From positions 1,178,001-1,242,000 of the forward strand of contig NZ_CP012117.1 in assembly GCF_001678905.1 (NCBI RefSeq): 64,000 bases of DNA. Reading direction: 5' to 3'. The stretch's first letter is position 1; each line of letters starts with the position of its first letter. The DNA comes from Dermabacter vaginalis. GTDB taxonomy: Bacteria; Actinomycetota; Actinomycetes; Actinomycetales; Dermabacteraceae. The notes below the pieces were generated by a model, which was not told the origin of the DNA, made no database searches, and was given only the letters and a program-made list of their open reading frames with translations. Positions 43,464 to 51,723 of this stretch are shown in pieces. A program made the position numbers and the translations under genes.

Positions 43464-45022
43464 GTGAGAAGCCGAGGAAATCCCGCGGGGGACACACGCA
43501 GCGGCACAGGAATGATGCCGGCCACGAACGCAGCGGCTCGCGCGGTAAGGGAGGCCCACGTAAAGGCTATTCGCGTCATCGCCCTAGCGAACGCCGACGC
43601 CACACAACGCCTTCACGCCTTGCTGCCTACGAGGCTATAAGGCGCGTGAGCAGCGAGGACGCTTATGCGAATATCGTGTTCCCCGCCGTACTTCGTCGTC
43701 ACCGCATCGAGGGTCGCGACGCGGCTTTCGCCACTGAGCTGTTCTATGGAGCCCTGCGCGCACAAGGCCGGCTCGATGCGGTTCTCGCGCAGTGTGTTGA
43801 TCGACCTCTCACGAAAATCGAACCGGCCGTCCTCGACGTCCTACGCCTCGGCGCCTACCAAATGCTCGATATGGAAGTCGCGGCGCACGCCGCGGCGTCC
43901 GAAACCGTGGGCCTCGCCCGAGAAGTGACGGGCGCCGGCTCGGCCAGCCTCGTGAATGCGGTGCTTCGGCGCGTCGGCGAACGCACTCGTGAGCAGTGGC
44001 TCGACATCGTCGTGCCCTCACGCGACGAAAACGCTGATCGCTTCCTCTCGATCACGTATTCGCACCCAGAGTGGATTGTGCGGGCGCTACGCGAGGCCCT
44101 CAAGGCACACGGTCGAGATCCACGCGAAATTGACGCGCTTCTGGCGGCCCAAAACGAGGCTCCGTCCGTCAGCCTTGTGATGCGTCCGGGCCTGACGGAT
44201 GAGAACGAACTCACGAGGTCGGGCGCGAAGCCCGGTAGATGGTCATTGTTCTCCATGGCGTGGCCGGGGGGAGATCCGGGCCAAATCCCCGCGGTTGAAG
44301 AGGGGCGTGCCGCGGTTCAAGACGAAGGTTCACAGCTCGTCGCACTCGCCCTTGCGCTGGGCGCGGATACCCTCGTTTCCGAGCCCGATCACCACTGGCT
44401 TGACCTGTGCTCCGGCCCCGGCGGGAAAACGGCACTGCTTGCTGGAGCAAGCATTACCCATGACGCCGAGATCATGGCGGTTGAGCTTCAGGAACACCGC
44501 ACGCGCCTCGTTGAACGCTCGGTCGCCACGCTCGTTGAGGCAGGTGCCGAGGTGGAAACGCTCACGGCCGACGGACGCGAGGTTGGGCAGAGATTCCCGG
44601 AGCAGTTCTCGCGCGTACTTGCCGACGTTCCGTGCTCGGGCCTCGGCGCTCTTCGTCGCCGACCCGAGTCACGCTGGCGGAAGAAGCCGGGAGACCTCGG
44701 CGGCCTCGCGCGTCTGCAGCGTGAACTCCTCGAGAGCGCCGTGCAGTCCGCCCAAGTCGGCGGGATCATTGCCTACGTGACGTGCTCGCCCCACGCGAAT
44801 GAGACTCTTCTCGTGGTGAAGGAGGCTCAACGTCGCCATAAAGATCTCGAGGTGATCGATGCACGAGAGGCGGTTCGCGCGGGACTCCGTAGCGATGCGG
44901 GCGACATTGATCTTGGCGATGGTCCCTACGTGCAGTTGTGGCCGCACGTGCACGGCACCGACGCCATGTTCCTCGCGCTTTTGCGAAAGACCGATGCCAC
45001 AACCACCTCGCACGTTCAATAG
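43460..45022 (+). CDS. rsmB: 16S rRNA (cytosine-967-C5)-methyltransferase
   Basis: RsmB/Fmu family m5C methyltransferase of 520 residues. Residues 1-50 form a Lys/Arg/Gly/His-rich extension that may bind RNA. An N-terminal NusB-like domain follows (AFATELFYGALRAQGRLD, PAVLDVLRLGAYQML). The catalytic domain has LDLCSGPGGKTALLA (Asp315-Ala326) and both cysteines: Cys392 in DVPCSGLGALRRRPE (catalytic base region) and Cys442 in VTCSPHANET. ATG in an ATGA overlap with fmt. Confidence 0.94.
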   Translation: MSEKPRKSRGGHTQRHRNDAGHERSGSRGKGGPRKGYSRHRPSERRRHTTPSRLAAYEAIRRVSSEDAYANIVFPAVLRRHRIEGRDAAFATELFYGALRAQGRLDAVLAQCVDRPLTKIEPAVLDVLRLGAYQMLDMEVAAHAAASETVGLAREVTGAGSASLVNAVLRRVGERTREQWLDIVVPSRDENADRFLSITYSHPEWIVRALREALKAHGRDPREIDALLAAQNEAPSVSLVMRPGLTDENELTRSGAKPGRWSLFSMAWPGGDPGQIPAVEEGRAAVQDEGSQLVALALALGADTLVSEPDHHWLDLCSGPGGKTALLAGASITHDAEIMAVELQEHRTRLVERSVATLVEAGAEVETLTADGREVGQRFPEQFSRVLADVPCSGLGALRRRPESRWRKKPGDLGGLARLQRELLESAVQSAQVGGIIAYVTCSPHANETLLVVKEAQRRHKDLEVIDAREAVRAGLRSDAGDIDLGDGPYVQLWPHVHGTDAMFLALLRKTDATTTSHVQ

Positions 45023-45034
45023 GAGAGTTCCACC

Positions 45035-45712
45035 GTGTATTCGACGTCTACGACGACCATCCACCCGTCAATTCTCAATTGCGACTTCATGCAGATCGGT
45101 TCCGAACTGGACCGGATCAACAACGCCGAGGCCGCGCACATCGACATCATGGATCAGCACTTTGTGCCGAACATGACGTTTGGTGTGAGCATGGTCGAAC
45201 AGATCGCGAAGCGGTCGCCAATTCCTCTCGACGCGCACCTCATGATTGATTCGCCCGACCGAGACGCCGTTGCTTATGCGGAAGCCGGAGCCCAGTCGGT
45301 CACTTTCCATGTGGAGGCTTCGAGTGCGCCCGTGCGTCTTGCGCGGGAACTTCGTGCCAAGGGGGTGAAGGCCGGGGTGGCACTACGCCCCGCCACGCCC
45401 GTCGAACCGCTCATGGACATCCTTGGTGAGTTCGACATGCTCCTCGTGATGACCGTTGAACCGGGTTTTGGCGGCCAGTCGTTCATAGAATCAATGCTTC
45501 CTAAGGTGCGCCGCGCAAGGAAGGCGATCAGCGAGCGGAACCTCGAGGTTTCGATCCAGGTCGACGGGGGCATTTCGCGCACCACGATTGAGAGTGCCGC
45601 GGAAGCGGGCGCGAATGTTTTCGTTGCGGGAAGTGCCGTGTACAAGGCTCCCGACGCTGCGGCCGAAATCGACGCACTGCGCGCTCTTGCGCGCGCTCAC
45701 CGCCACGCTTAA
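45035..45712 (+). CDS. rpe: ribulose-phosphate 3-epimerase
   Basis: Interconverts ribulose-5-phosphate and xylulose-5-phosphate in the pentose phosphate pathway. The 225-residue TIM barrel has HPSILNCDF, HIDIMDQHFVPNMTFG, LDAHLMID, MTVEPGFGGQSF and QVDGGISRTTI. The metal-binding segment is usually HxDxMDGxFVPN; here Gln replaces the Gly, a mild oddity. GTG start behind AGGAGAG, 12 bp after rsmB. Confidence 0.95.
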   Translation: MYSTSTTTIHPSILNCDFMQIGSELDRINNAEAAHIDIMDQHFVPNMTFGVSMVEQIAKRSPIPLDAHLMIDSPDRDAVAYAEAGAQSVTFHVEASSAPVRLARELRAKGVKAGVALRPATPVEPLMDILGEFDMLLVMTVEPGFGGQSFIESMLPKVRRARKAISERNLEVSIQVDGGISRTTIESAAEAGANVFVAGSAVYKAPDAAAEIDALRALARAHRHA

Positions 45713-45720
45713 CCCCCTCC

Positions 45721-46185
45721 ATGAATGCCTCATTGCCGCGCACCGATGGAGGTCCTGACGCCCTTCCGGTGACATTTCGCCCCCGCGCGGTGCGCACGTG
45801 GGGGTACATCGTCGCGGGAATCTTCGCCGTCGCGTGCGTTGCTATGGCCCTCACGCTCCCGCTCATCATTCACCGAATTCTTGACTCCTTCGGTTTTGTT
45901 GTGCTTGCCCTGCTCGTGGGGTGGTTCTGCCACCGCCACGCGAGCGTGGAGGTCATGGCGAACGCCACCCACGTGCACATACGAAATGCCTTTTCGTCGC
46001 GGAGCTTTGAGTGGCCCGAACTCATCGGGGTGAGCTTCCCGGAAGGCGATCCGTGGGCGCACGTGGATTTGGCCGACGGCGACACCTACGCAGTCATGGC
46101 TGCTCAACGGGCCGACGGGGCCCGCGGAGTCGCCATGGCACGCGAACTCAATTCACTTATCGAGGAACACTCGCTTACCTCGTAG
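45721..46185 (+). CDS. membrane protein with bacterial PH domain
   Basis: A 154-residue protein of a common actinobacterial type: two adjacent membrane helices (about 26-50 and 55-72), then a PH-like beta domain on the cytosolic side (VEVMANATHVHIRNAFSSRSFEWPELIGVSF and DGDTYAVMAAQ) and a short C-terminal helix. Function unknown. It is 8 bp after rpe and overlaps the end of the converging DUF3866 gene by 11 bp. Confidence 0.78.
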   Translation: MNASLPRTDGGPDALPVTFRPRAVRTWGYIVAGIFAVACVAMALTLPLIIHRILDSFGFVVLALLVGWFCHRHASVEVMANATHVHIRNAFSSRSFEWPELIGVSFPEGDPWAHVDLADGDTYAVMAAQRADGARGVAMARELNSLIEEHSLTS

Positions 46186-47281
46186 CCTCCGACGCCGCGA
46201 GGGCACCCGCGAGGGCGCTATAGAGAAAGCTCGCGTAATCCTCGTCGAGGCCACGGCCCATGGTCGAGACGCGGATGGGGAGGTTGCGCAGTGCCTGTTC
46301 GAGGCCGTCAGGTGAGGTTTCGACAACGTGATGCTGCTGCGCCCCGCGCGCAAGGCGAGCCCTATTGATGCTCGCGTATGATCCGGCGATGCTCTCGTCG
46401 ATCTCACGCCTGTTCGGCGCCGGCACGCACGGCACTTCGACACTCGGAAAAAGCATGCGTTCGAGCACGATTCGAGAATGATGGGAAAGACCCACGTGGC
46501 GTTCGCGGGGATCGGCTTCGGAAACTCGCGGTGCGTGAATCGCGCGGGCACCCATGGCACAGGCGGCGTGGAGGGCATCGGCGATCGCGATCGAGCCGAA
46601 TCCCCAGCGGGTGCCCGTACCGAGGTTGCCGGGGCCTTGGGCGACGATCACAGCATCGGCTTCAAAGTGAGCGCGCGCGGCGGCGAGCGCGGAAGGGATG
46701 GACACCGCTTCGGCATCGCCGCCAAAGGATTGCCCCGCGCTGATCGTGGCCGCGAGGAGGCCTTCCTCGCGCAGGCGCGCATTCGCGCGAGAATACGCTA
46801 CGGGAAGCGCAGCCCAGTCCGTGTGCACATACACGAGGCGAGCCGCGGGGGAGTGGGCGCGAAAACCTGCAGCGATGGGGCCGACGGCTGAATGCAAACC
46901 GGCGACCACCACGCTCATCCCCTCGAGGTCCTCAAGAGCGTCAATGGCGTCGTGAGACTGCGAAGCCGGGTCGTCAAGTGCGTTCACCATCATTTGCTGA
47001 GGGGTATAGCGCGCCTTCATCATGTGCCCTTCCGGCAGCGCAGTCTCGCCCTCGGCATCAAGATTGGCGACAACAAAGGCATCCCCGCCTGTCCCGAGAC
47101 CTTTGCGAAGCGCGTTCGTATTGACAAGGAGTCGATCACCCGGCTTGGGAGTACCAACTATGTCGAGATACGAGAGCGCGCTCACGCGGCTACCGTCGGA
47201 ATCAAGTGCAACCCACACCCGGCTGACACCCGGCCACGCATCTCGTTTTTCGAGCACCGTTCCTGTTTCCTGCGCGATCAT
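46175..47281 (-). CDS. DUF3866 family protein
   Basis: A 368-residue cytosolic protein of the actinobacterial DUF3866 family, whose genes lie beside pafBC. Segments MSVVVAGLHSAVGPIAAGF, ADAVIVAQGPGNLGTGTRWGFGSI and HVGLSHHSRIVLERML are conserved-looking. The Gly-rich QGPGNLGTG may bind a nucleotide, but no function is established. It is divergent from pafBC with only 38 bp between starts, so the two share a promoter region. ATG start at 47281. Confidence 0.88.
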   Translation of the reverse strand: MIAQETGTVLEKRDAWPGVSRVWVALDSDGSRVSALSYLDIVGTPKPGDRLLVNTNALRKGLGTGGDAFVVANLDAEGETALPEGHMMKARYTPQQMMVNALDDPASQSHDAIDALEDLEGMSVVVAGLHSAVGPIAAGFRAHSPAARLVYVHTDWAALPVAYSRANARLREEGLLAATISAGQSFGGDAEAVSIPSALAAARAHFEADAVIVAQGPGNLGTGTRWGFGSIAIADALHAACAMGARAIHAPRVSEADPRERHVGLSHHSRIVLERMLFPSVEVPCVPAPNRREIDESIAGSYASINRARLARGAQQHHVVETSPDGLEQALRNLPIRVSTMGRGLDEDYASFLYSALAGALAASEATR

Positions 47282-47319
47282 GCCCCAAGCTTATCGAGCC
47301 GCCGCGCTAGTCTTAACGC

Positions 47320-49278
47320 GTGCCACCCACCCATAATGTCGAGCGTCTTTTGAGCCTCGCCCTGACCCTCACGTCGAGCACGAGGGGTCTCACGCGTGAG
47401 GAAATCACCGAGTTCGTGCCTGGCTACGACCGCATGAATCCCACAAGCGTTCGTCGCCAGTTCGCGCGTGATCTTGCGCGACTCAGTCGTCTTGGTCTTG
47501 ACGTGTCCTCTCACCCTGACCTCGTGAATCCTTCGACCCTTCGATACACCGCATCCGTGCGCGAGGGGAGAGCGACGACCGCCTCCTTCACTGAAACAGA
47601 ACGGCTCATGCTCGCTTCGGCCGCAGCGATGTGGAACGCTGAATCCACCGGGAGCCTCGGTGCGCGTATACGTGCGAAGCTCGCGTCTTACGGGATTTCG
47701 ACCGCGGCGGAAATGGCGCGCGGCGCGCTCGGTTCTTCTCCGGCAACGACGCCGCTGCTCGAGGCGCTCGAATCGCGGCAGTCAGTTGTTTTTTCCTATC
47801 GCTCGTCGACTTCGCAGAACGCACAAAGGCGCAAAGTCGAGCCGTGGGCGCTCGATGTTGTTGACGGCCGCGAGTACCTCTATGGATTCGACCTCGAACG
47901 CGAGGCCCCACGCCTGTTTCGTGTGAGCCGCATCGAATCGATTCCCCTCGAAGGTCCCGAGGCAAAGCATCCACGCCACGCTCATCCCCCTATACGAGAG
48001 TTGCTCTCCGAATCGGGAAGTCGCGAGGATGATGAGCCTCAAAGCCCTCCCATACGCGTGCGCATTGCCCCCTTCAAGGCCCTTGCACTGCGCACGGCCC
48101 TAGGCCTGAGTGCCGCCGAATCCGTGATCGACCTGCCCGCATCGCGCGCGAGGGGACTGCTCGAATCAGCGTGGGCCGAACCCCTGTGGGTGAGCCTCGA
48201 AGGAGAGAGTGCGCTTGCCCTCACGTGGGAGCGCACAAGAGCACGCATTGCCGCCCTGCACGCTGGATCGCCTTCACTCACCTGGGAGGAGGCTAGATCC
48301 TTTGAAAAAATCAAGCTTAAACGCGCCCGCGACGTGGGAAGCGGCGAAGGCGAACTGACGCGCCTCAGCGCCGAAATTGCTTACCTGCACGCCCACGGCG
48401 AGGTCGACACGGCGACGATGGCGAAAGAGTTTGGCCTCACGAACGAGGAACTTGAGGCCGATCTCGACGTCATCTATAACGCGGGGGACTATTCGCGAGG
48501 GTACGACGACTTGGTCGACGTGATTCGCGACGACGGGTACGTGTCCATCTCCGGCGCCGAGTCGCTGGCCCATCCCATGCAGCTCAGCGCGAGCGAAACG
48601 AGTGCGCTTCTCATGGGACTCGAAGCGCTTTCCGAATCGGGCACGAGCTTCCCGAGTGAGGATCTCAGGGGATTGACCTCCAAGCTGACCGCGCTGCTGC
48701 CCGAAGGGACGGCGGTTGCCGAGGTGCCGTCGGATCCAACACCGACCCAAGAAACTGAAGCCCTCCGTCGCGTTCTTCGCGCCCACGCGCGGGGTGGCTC
48801 CGTGCGGATCATGTATTCGCCTCCCACCAGAGAGGGCGTGAGCGTGCGCGATATTGCGCCGCTCGAGGTGAGTTCTCGATATGGGATGCTCTACATTCGC
48901 GCCTACTGCGAGCTTTCCGAAGCCGAGAGGGAATTTCGATCCGATCGCATCGTCGAATCGTGGGCCCCCGGCGATCCTTACGCCCCTGAGATCGGTGACC
49001 GCACGACCCCGCTCTCCTTCCCGCTAGAGGAATGGCCTAGCGTGACGCTCGCCATCGGCCACAAGGCCCGATGGGTCCTCGAGGCGTTCGGGGCGAAGGA
49101 TCTTCGCGCTGAACCCGATTCTGGGCGGATCATCGCGCGCATCGCGCCGTCCTCACCTCATGCTCTGCTCGCGGCGGTCTTCGAAACCGGGGGCGAGGTA
49201 GAAATTCTTGACCCGGATCACATTCGGGAGGCCGTGCGTGGCGTGGCTGAGACCAAGGTCGCGCATCTAGGGGAGTAG
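47320..49278 (+). CDS. pafBC: fused PafB-PafC transcriptional regulator (WYL family)
   Basis: DNA-damage-responsive activator that in mycobacteria controls most non-LexA repair genes; here PafB and PafC are one 652-residue chain, as known from Arthrobacter. Each half has a winged helix (1-75 and about 345-410), a WYL domain (WALDVVDGREYLYGFDLER...FRVSRIES in the first; GMLYIRAYCELSEAEREFRSDRI in the second) and a C-terminal extension. WYL domains of this protein are thought to sense single-stranded DNA. GTG start, 38 bp from DUF3866. The name comes from its place after pafA; here priA-rpe genes lie between. Confidence 0.93.
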   Translation: MPPTHNVERLLSLALTLTSSTRGLTREEITEFVPGYDRMNPTSVRRQFARDLARLSRLGLDVSSHPDLVNPSTLRYTASVREGRATTASFTETERLMLASAAAMWNAESTGSLGARIRAKLASYGISTAAEMARGALGSSPATTPLLEALESRQSVVFSYRSSTSQNAQRRKVEPWALDVVDGREYLYGFDLEREAPRLFRVSRIESIPLEGPEAKHPRHAHPPIRELLSESGSREDDEPQSPPIRVRIAPFKALALRTALGLSAAESVIDLPASRARGLLESAWAEPLWVSLEGESALALTWERTRARIAALHAGSPSLTWEEARSFEKIKLKRARDVGSGEGELTRLSAEIAYLHAHGEVDTATMAKEFGLTNEELEADLDVIYNAGDYSRGYDDLVDVIRDDGYVSISGAESLAHPMQLSASETSALLMGLEALSESGTSFPSEDLRGLTSKLTALLPEGTAVAEVPSDPTPTQETEALRRVLRAHARGGSVRIMYSPPTREGVSVRDIAPLEVSSRYGMLYIRAYCELSEAEREFRSDRIVESWAPGDPYAPEIGDRTTPLSFPLEEWPSVTLAIGHKARWVLEAFGAKDLRAEPDSGRIIARIAPSSPHALLAAVFETGGEVEILDPDHIREAVRGVAETKVAHLGE

Positions 49279-49323
49279 GCTGGAGCGGCCGAGACGATCC
49301 GGACTGACCGGTGGTGTCTATGC

Positions 49324-49335
49324 GAAAATATTTTC
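49324..49335. promoter_or_regulatory. AT-rich 12-bp palindrome upstream of tatA
   Basis: GAAAATATTTTC is a perfect palindrome in an otherwise G+C-rich gap between pafBC and tatA (49279-49387), 52 bp before the tatA start. It could be an operator or an AT-rich promoter element. Confidence 0.4.
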
Positions 49336-49387
49336 ACGTGTCGATCTCCTCGGCACACACATCACACGCTTTGGATGGTGATTAAAC

Positions 49388-49831
49388 ATGGGTACAGGTT
49401 TCATTCGGAGCCCTTGGCCGATTCTGATTCTTCTCGTACTGATCGTGCTGCTTTTTGGTGCGAACAAGCTTCCGGGCCTCGCGCGCAACATGGGTGAGTC
49501 CATGCGCATCTTCAAGAGCGAGGTTTCTGAAATGCGCAAAGATGATGAAAATGGCGACCACACCGAGGCCTCGATCGACGTCAAGCGTGAGCGCGGCGAG
49601 CGTTCGTACGACGCGCGCGACGACCGTGATCGTGACTACCGCCGTGAGGATCGTGATCGTGACTACCGCCGCGACGACCGTGATCGTGACTACCGTCGTG
49701 ACGATCGCGACCGTGACTACCGCCGCGATGATCGCGACGACTTCCGCCGTGAAGAACCGGTGCGCGAGGCTCGCGATCGAGAGGACTTCCTCGGCGACGG
49801 CCGCTCTGACGACCTCTACCGCCGCGACTGA
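49388..49831 (+). CDS. tatA: Sec-independent translocase TatA with Arg/Asp repeat tail
   Basis: Pore-forming subunit of the twin-arginine translocase. Residues 10-25 form the membrane helix (PWPILILLVLIVLLFGANK), followed by the amphipathic helix with FGANKLPGLARNMGESMRIF and an acidic patch. After residue 60 the tail is unusual: four exact or near-exact 9-mers DRDRDYRR(E/D) at 79-114, a shortened fifth copy, then REEPVREARDRED and a C-terminal YRRD. The helical core is normal so it should function. The ATG is the first start after the palindrome. It is followed by a hairpin, then tatC. Confidence 0.93.
   Translation: MGTGFIRSPWPILILLVLIVLLFGANKLPGLARNMGESMRIFKSEVSEMRKDDENGDHTEASIDVKRERGERSYDARDDRDRDYRREDRDRDYRRDDRDRDYRRDDRDRDYRRDDRDDFRREEPVREARDREDFLGDGRSDDLYRRD
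49622..49729 (+). repeat. four 27-bp tandem coding repeats in tatA
   Basis: Each unit reads GAY-CGN-GAY-CGT-GAY-TAC-CGN-CGN-GAN. Copies start at 49622, 49649, 49676 and 49703. They differ only at wobble positions and in the last codon, which suggests slippage-driven expansion. Confidence 0.92.
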
Positions 49832-49849
49832 GACGAAACGCATCTAGCG

Positions 49850-49880
49850 TGCCCGGCCCTCCACTGGCGAGGACCGGGCA
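49850..49880 (+). terminator. hairpin between tatA and tatC
   Basis: TGCCCGG/CCGGGCA (49850-49856 with 49874-49880) with inner CCTC/GAGG. No T tract follows, so it may be a partial terminator or an mRNA-stabilising element that favours TatA over TatC. Confidence 0.55.
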
Positions 49881-49903
49881 GAAACTGAGGGTAGGCGACA
49901 CAC

Positions 49904-50791
49904 GTGGCAAAAAAGAAGAAACGCCCCCGCGATCCGGAAGGGCGCATGAGTCTTGGCGAACACCTCGCCGAACTTCGTGACCGCATCTTCATCGTCGCGG
50001 TGTTCGTGGTCCTCTTCTCGATTGCCGGTTGGTTCCTTTACTACCCGCTATATGAGGCACTCGCCGTACCGTTCCGCGAACTCAAAGGCCTCGGGTATAA
50101 CGTTGCGATCAACATCGGCGGTGTTGCCGGTACGTTCGAAACTCACTTGAGGCTCGCCGCCTACATCGGTGTCGCACTGAGCATCCCCGTGATCGTCTAC
50201 CAAGCGTGGGCGTTCATTTCACTCGGTCTCAAAAAGAATGAGAAGCGCTGGGCACTGTCTTTCCTGTTCTCCTCGGGGCCGCTTTTTCTCGCCGGCGCGA
50301 TCTTCGGATACTTCGCGATCACGCGCGCGATACCGATCCTCATGACCTTCGGGCCGAACAAGGAAGTTCTTCAGCTCGTGGAGTTCCGCGACTACATCGA
50401 GCTCGTCGTCAAAACCTGCATGGTGTTTGGGATTGCCTTCATCTACCCGGTGTTCCTTGTTGCGCTGAACATCGTGGGAATTCTCCCGTGGCGCACAATC
50501 CTCAAGGGATGGCGCTGGGCAATCCTCCTAAGCTTCATTTTCACCGCGGCTATGGTGCCTACCCCGGAGCCGATCACGCTTTTGCTCGTGACCTCGCCCT
50601 TCCTTGTCCTGTTCTTCGGTGCCGTCCTTGTGGCCTACATCCTTGAGACTCGGCGCGAAAAGCGGCTCAAGAAGCAAACGGCCTTCACGGAATCCGGCGA
50701 GTACATTCCGTCGGAGATCGCGCTTCCGAAGTCTCTCGACGACGCGTACGCCGACTCCCACAAGGATTCGGGTGGCTCGAACGACTCATGA
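49904..50791 (+). CDS. tatC: Sec-independent translocase TatC
   Basis: Receptor subunit that recognises twin-arginine signal peptides and nucleates TatA pores. The 295-residue protein starts with a Lys/Arg-rich tail, then MSLGEHLAELRDRIFIVAVF with the conserved HLxELR motif, and six membrane helices including VAYIGVALSIPVIVYQAWAF-type second loop region and FGIAFIYPVFLVALNIVGI. The C-terminal tail is polar. GTG start; stop overlaps the next ATG (ATGA). No tatB is seen, as in two-component Gram-positive systems. Confidence 0.95.
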   Translation: MAKKKKRPRDPEGRMSLGEHLAELRDRIFIVAVFVVLFSIAGWFLYYPLYEALAVPFRELKGLGYNVAINIGGVAGTFETHLRLAAYIGVALSIPVIVYQAWAFISLGLKKNEKRWALSFLFSSGPLFLAGAIFGYFAITRAIPILMTFGPNKEVLQLVEFRDYIELVVKTCMVFGIAFIYPVFLVALNIVGILPWRTILKGWRWAILLSFIFTAAMVPTPEPITLLLVTSPFLVLFFGAVLVAYILETRREKRLKKQTAFTESGEYIPSEIALPKSLDDAYADSHKDSGGSNDS

Positions 50792-51723
50792 ACCGCCTGC
50801 GAGTCGGCGTGATCGCGAACCCATATGCGGCAAAGCGTCGAGCCGGCACCATCGATCATGATGTTTGCGCGCTTCTCAGCGTGGCTGGATTGTCGGTGGT
50901 CGATCTCTCCGCCCCCGATGCGCGCACAGCCCGGCGCCGTGCACGTGCGGTTCTCGACACGCTCGATGCGCTCGTAGTCGTGGGAGGAGACGGCACGGTC
51001 GCACTCGGCGCCTCTCTCGTGTGCGGGTCCCGCACACGACTCGGCATCGTCCCGGCCGGCTCGGGAAACGACCTGGCCCGTGCGCTCGGGCTTCCTCTTG
51101 GTGATCCCGACGCCGCCGTGCGCACCATCGTGTCCGCGCTTGCACGCCCTGAGCAACGCATCGACGCGATTGAGACCCACTTTGAAGCCGAGGGGAAAAC
51201 CGAGAGCGTGATCGCCCTCGGCAACCTGAACATGGGTTTCGATGCCATCGTGAACGCACGCGCGAACCGCTCCCGCTACGGGTATACGGCTGCGGTTGCG
51301 CGCGAACTTCTCGCGTACAGGCCACGCGAGTACTGGGTTGAAATCGACTGTGGTGCCCGCACCGAGTTCGAAGCCTCACTTCTGACGCTCTGCAACTCGG
51401 GCTACTTCGGTGGGGGAATGAAATATTGCCCATCCTCGCGCCTTGATGACGGCATACTCGAACTGGTGAGCGTCGCGGGTATCCCGCGCGCTGGACTTGT
51501 GCGGTTTTTCCCTCGCGTTTTCTCCGGTACTCATGCGAGTCTCGAGCAATATACGTTCACGCGGTGCACGAGCCTGAGGATCGGCTCGCGCGAGCCGCTG
51601 GAGGTATGTAGCGATGGGGAGTCACGTTCGTTCCTCCCGCTTCACGCGCGGGTTTTGCCCGGGGCGGTGAGCATCCTGTCCCCACCCCTTCACGACGACG
51701 AGACAGAGGAAGGAACAGTATGA
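50788..51723 (+). CDS. diacylglycerol/sphingosine kinase family lipid kinase
   Basis: A 311-residue cytosolic lipid kinase of the DAGK catalytic family. IANPYAA near residue 9, the nucleotide loop VVVGGDGTVALG (66-70), PAGSGNDLARALGLP (91-95) and NSGYFGGGMKYCP are the signature motifs. Substrate is unknown; diacylglycerol or a related lipid phosphorylated for phospholipid recycling is likely. ATG in an ATGA overlap with tatC, and its stop overlaps helY, so this is a coupled tatC-kinase-helY unit. Confidence 0.9.
   Translation: MNRLRVGVIANPYAAKRRAGTIDHDVCALLSVAGLSVVDLSAPDARTARRRARAVLDTLDALVVVGGDGTVALGASLVCGSRTRLGIVPAGSGNDLARALGLPLGDPDAAVRTIVSALARPEQRIDAIETHFEAEGKTESVIALGNLNMGFDAIVNARANRSRYGYTAAVARELLAYRPREYWVEIDCGARTEFEASLLTLCNSGYFGGGMKYCPSSRLDDGILELVSVAGIPRAGLVRFFPRVFSGTHASLEQYTFTRCTSLRIGSREPLEVCSDGESRSFLPLHARVLPGAVSILSPPLHDDETEEGTV

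Noticed and set aside
49622-49729. CRISPR-like array
   Set aside because: The 27-bp units are contiguous, in frame and part of tatA; there are no spacers.
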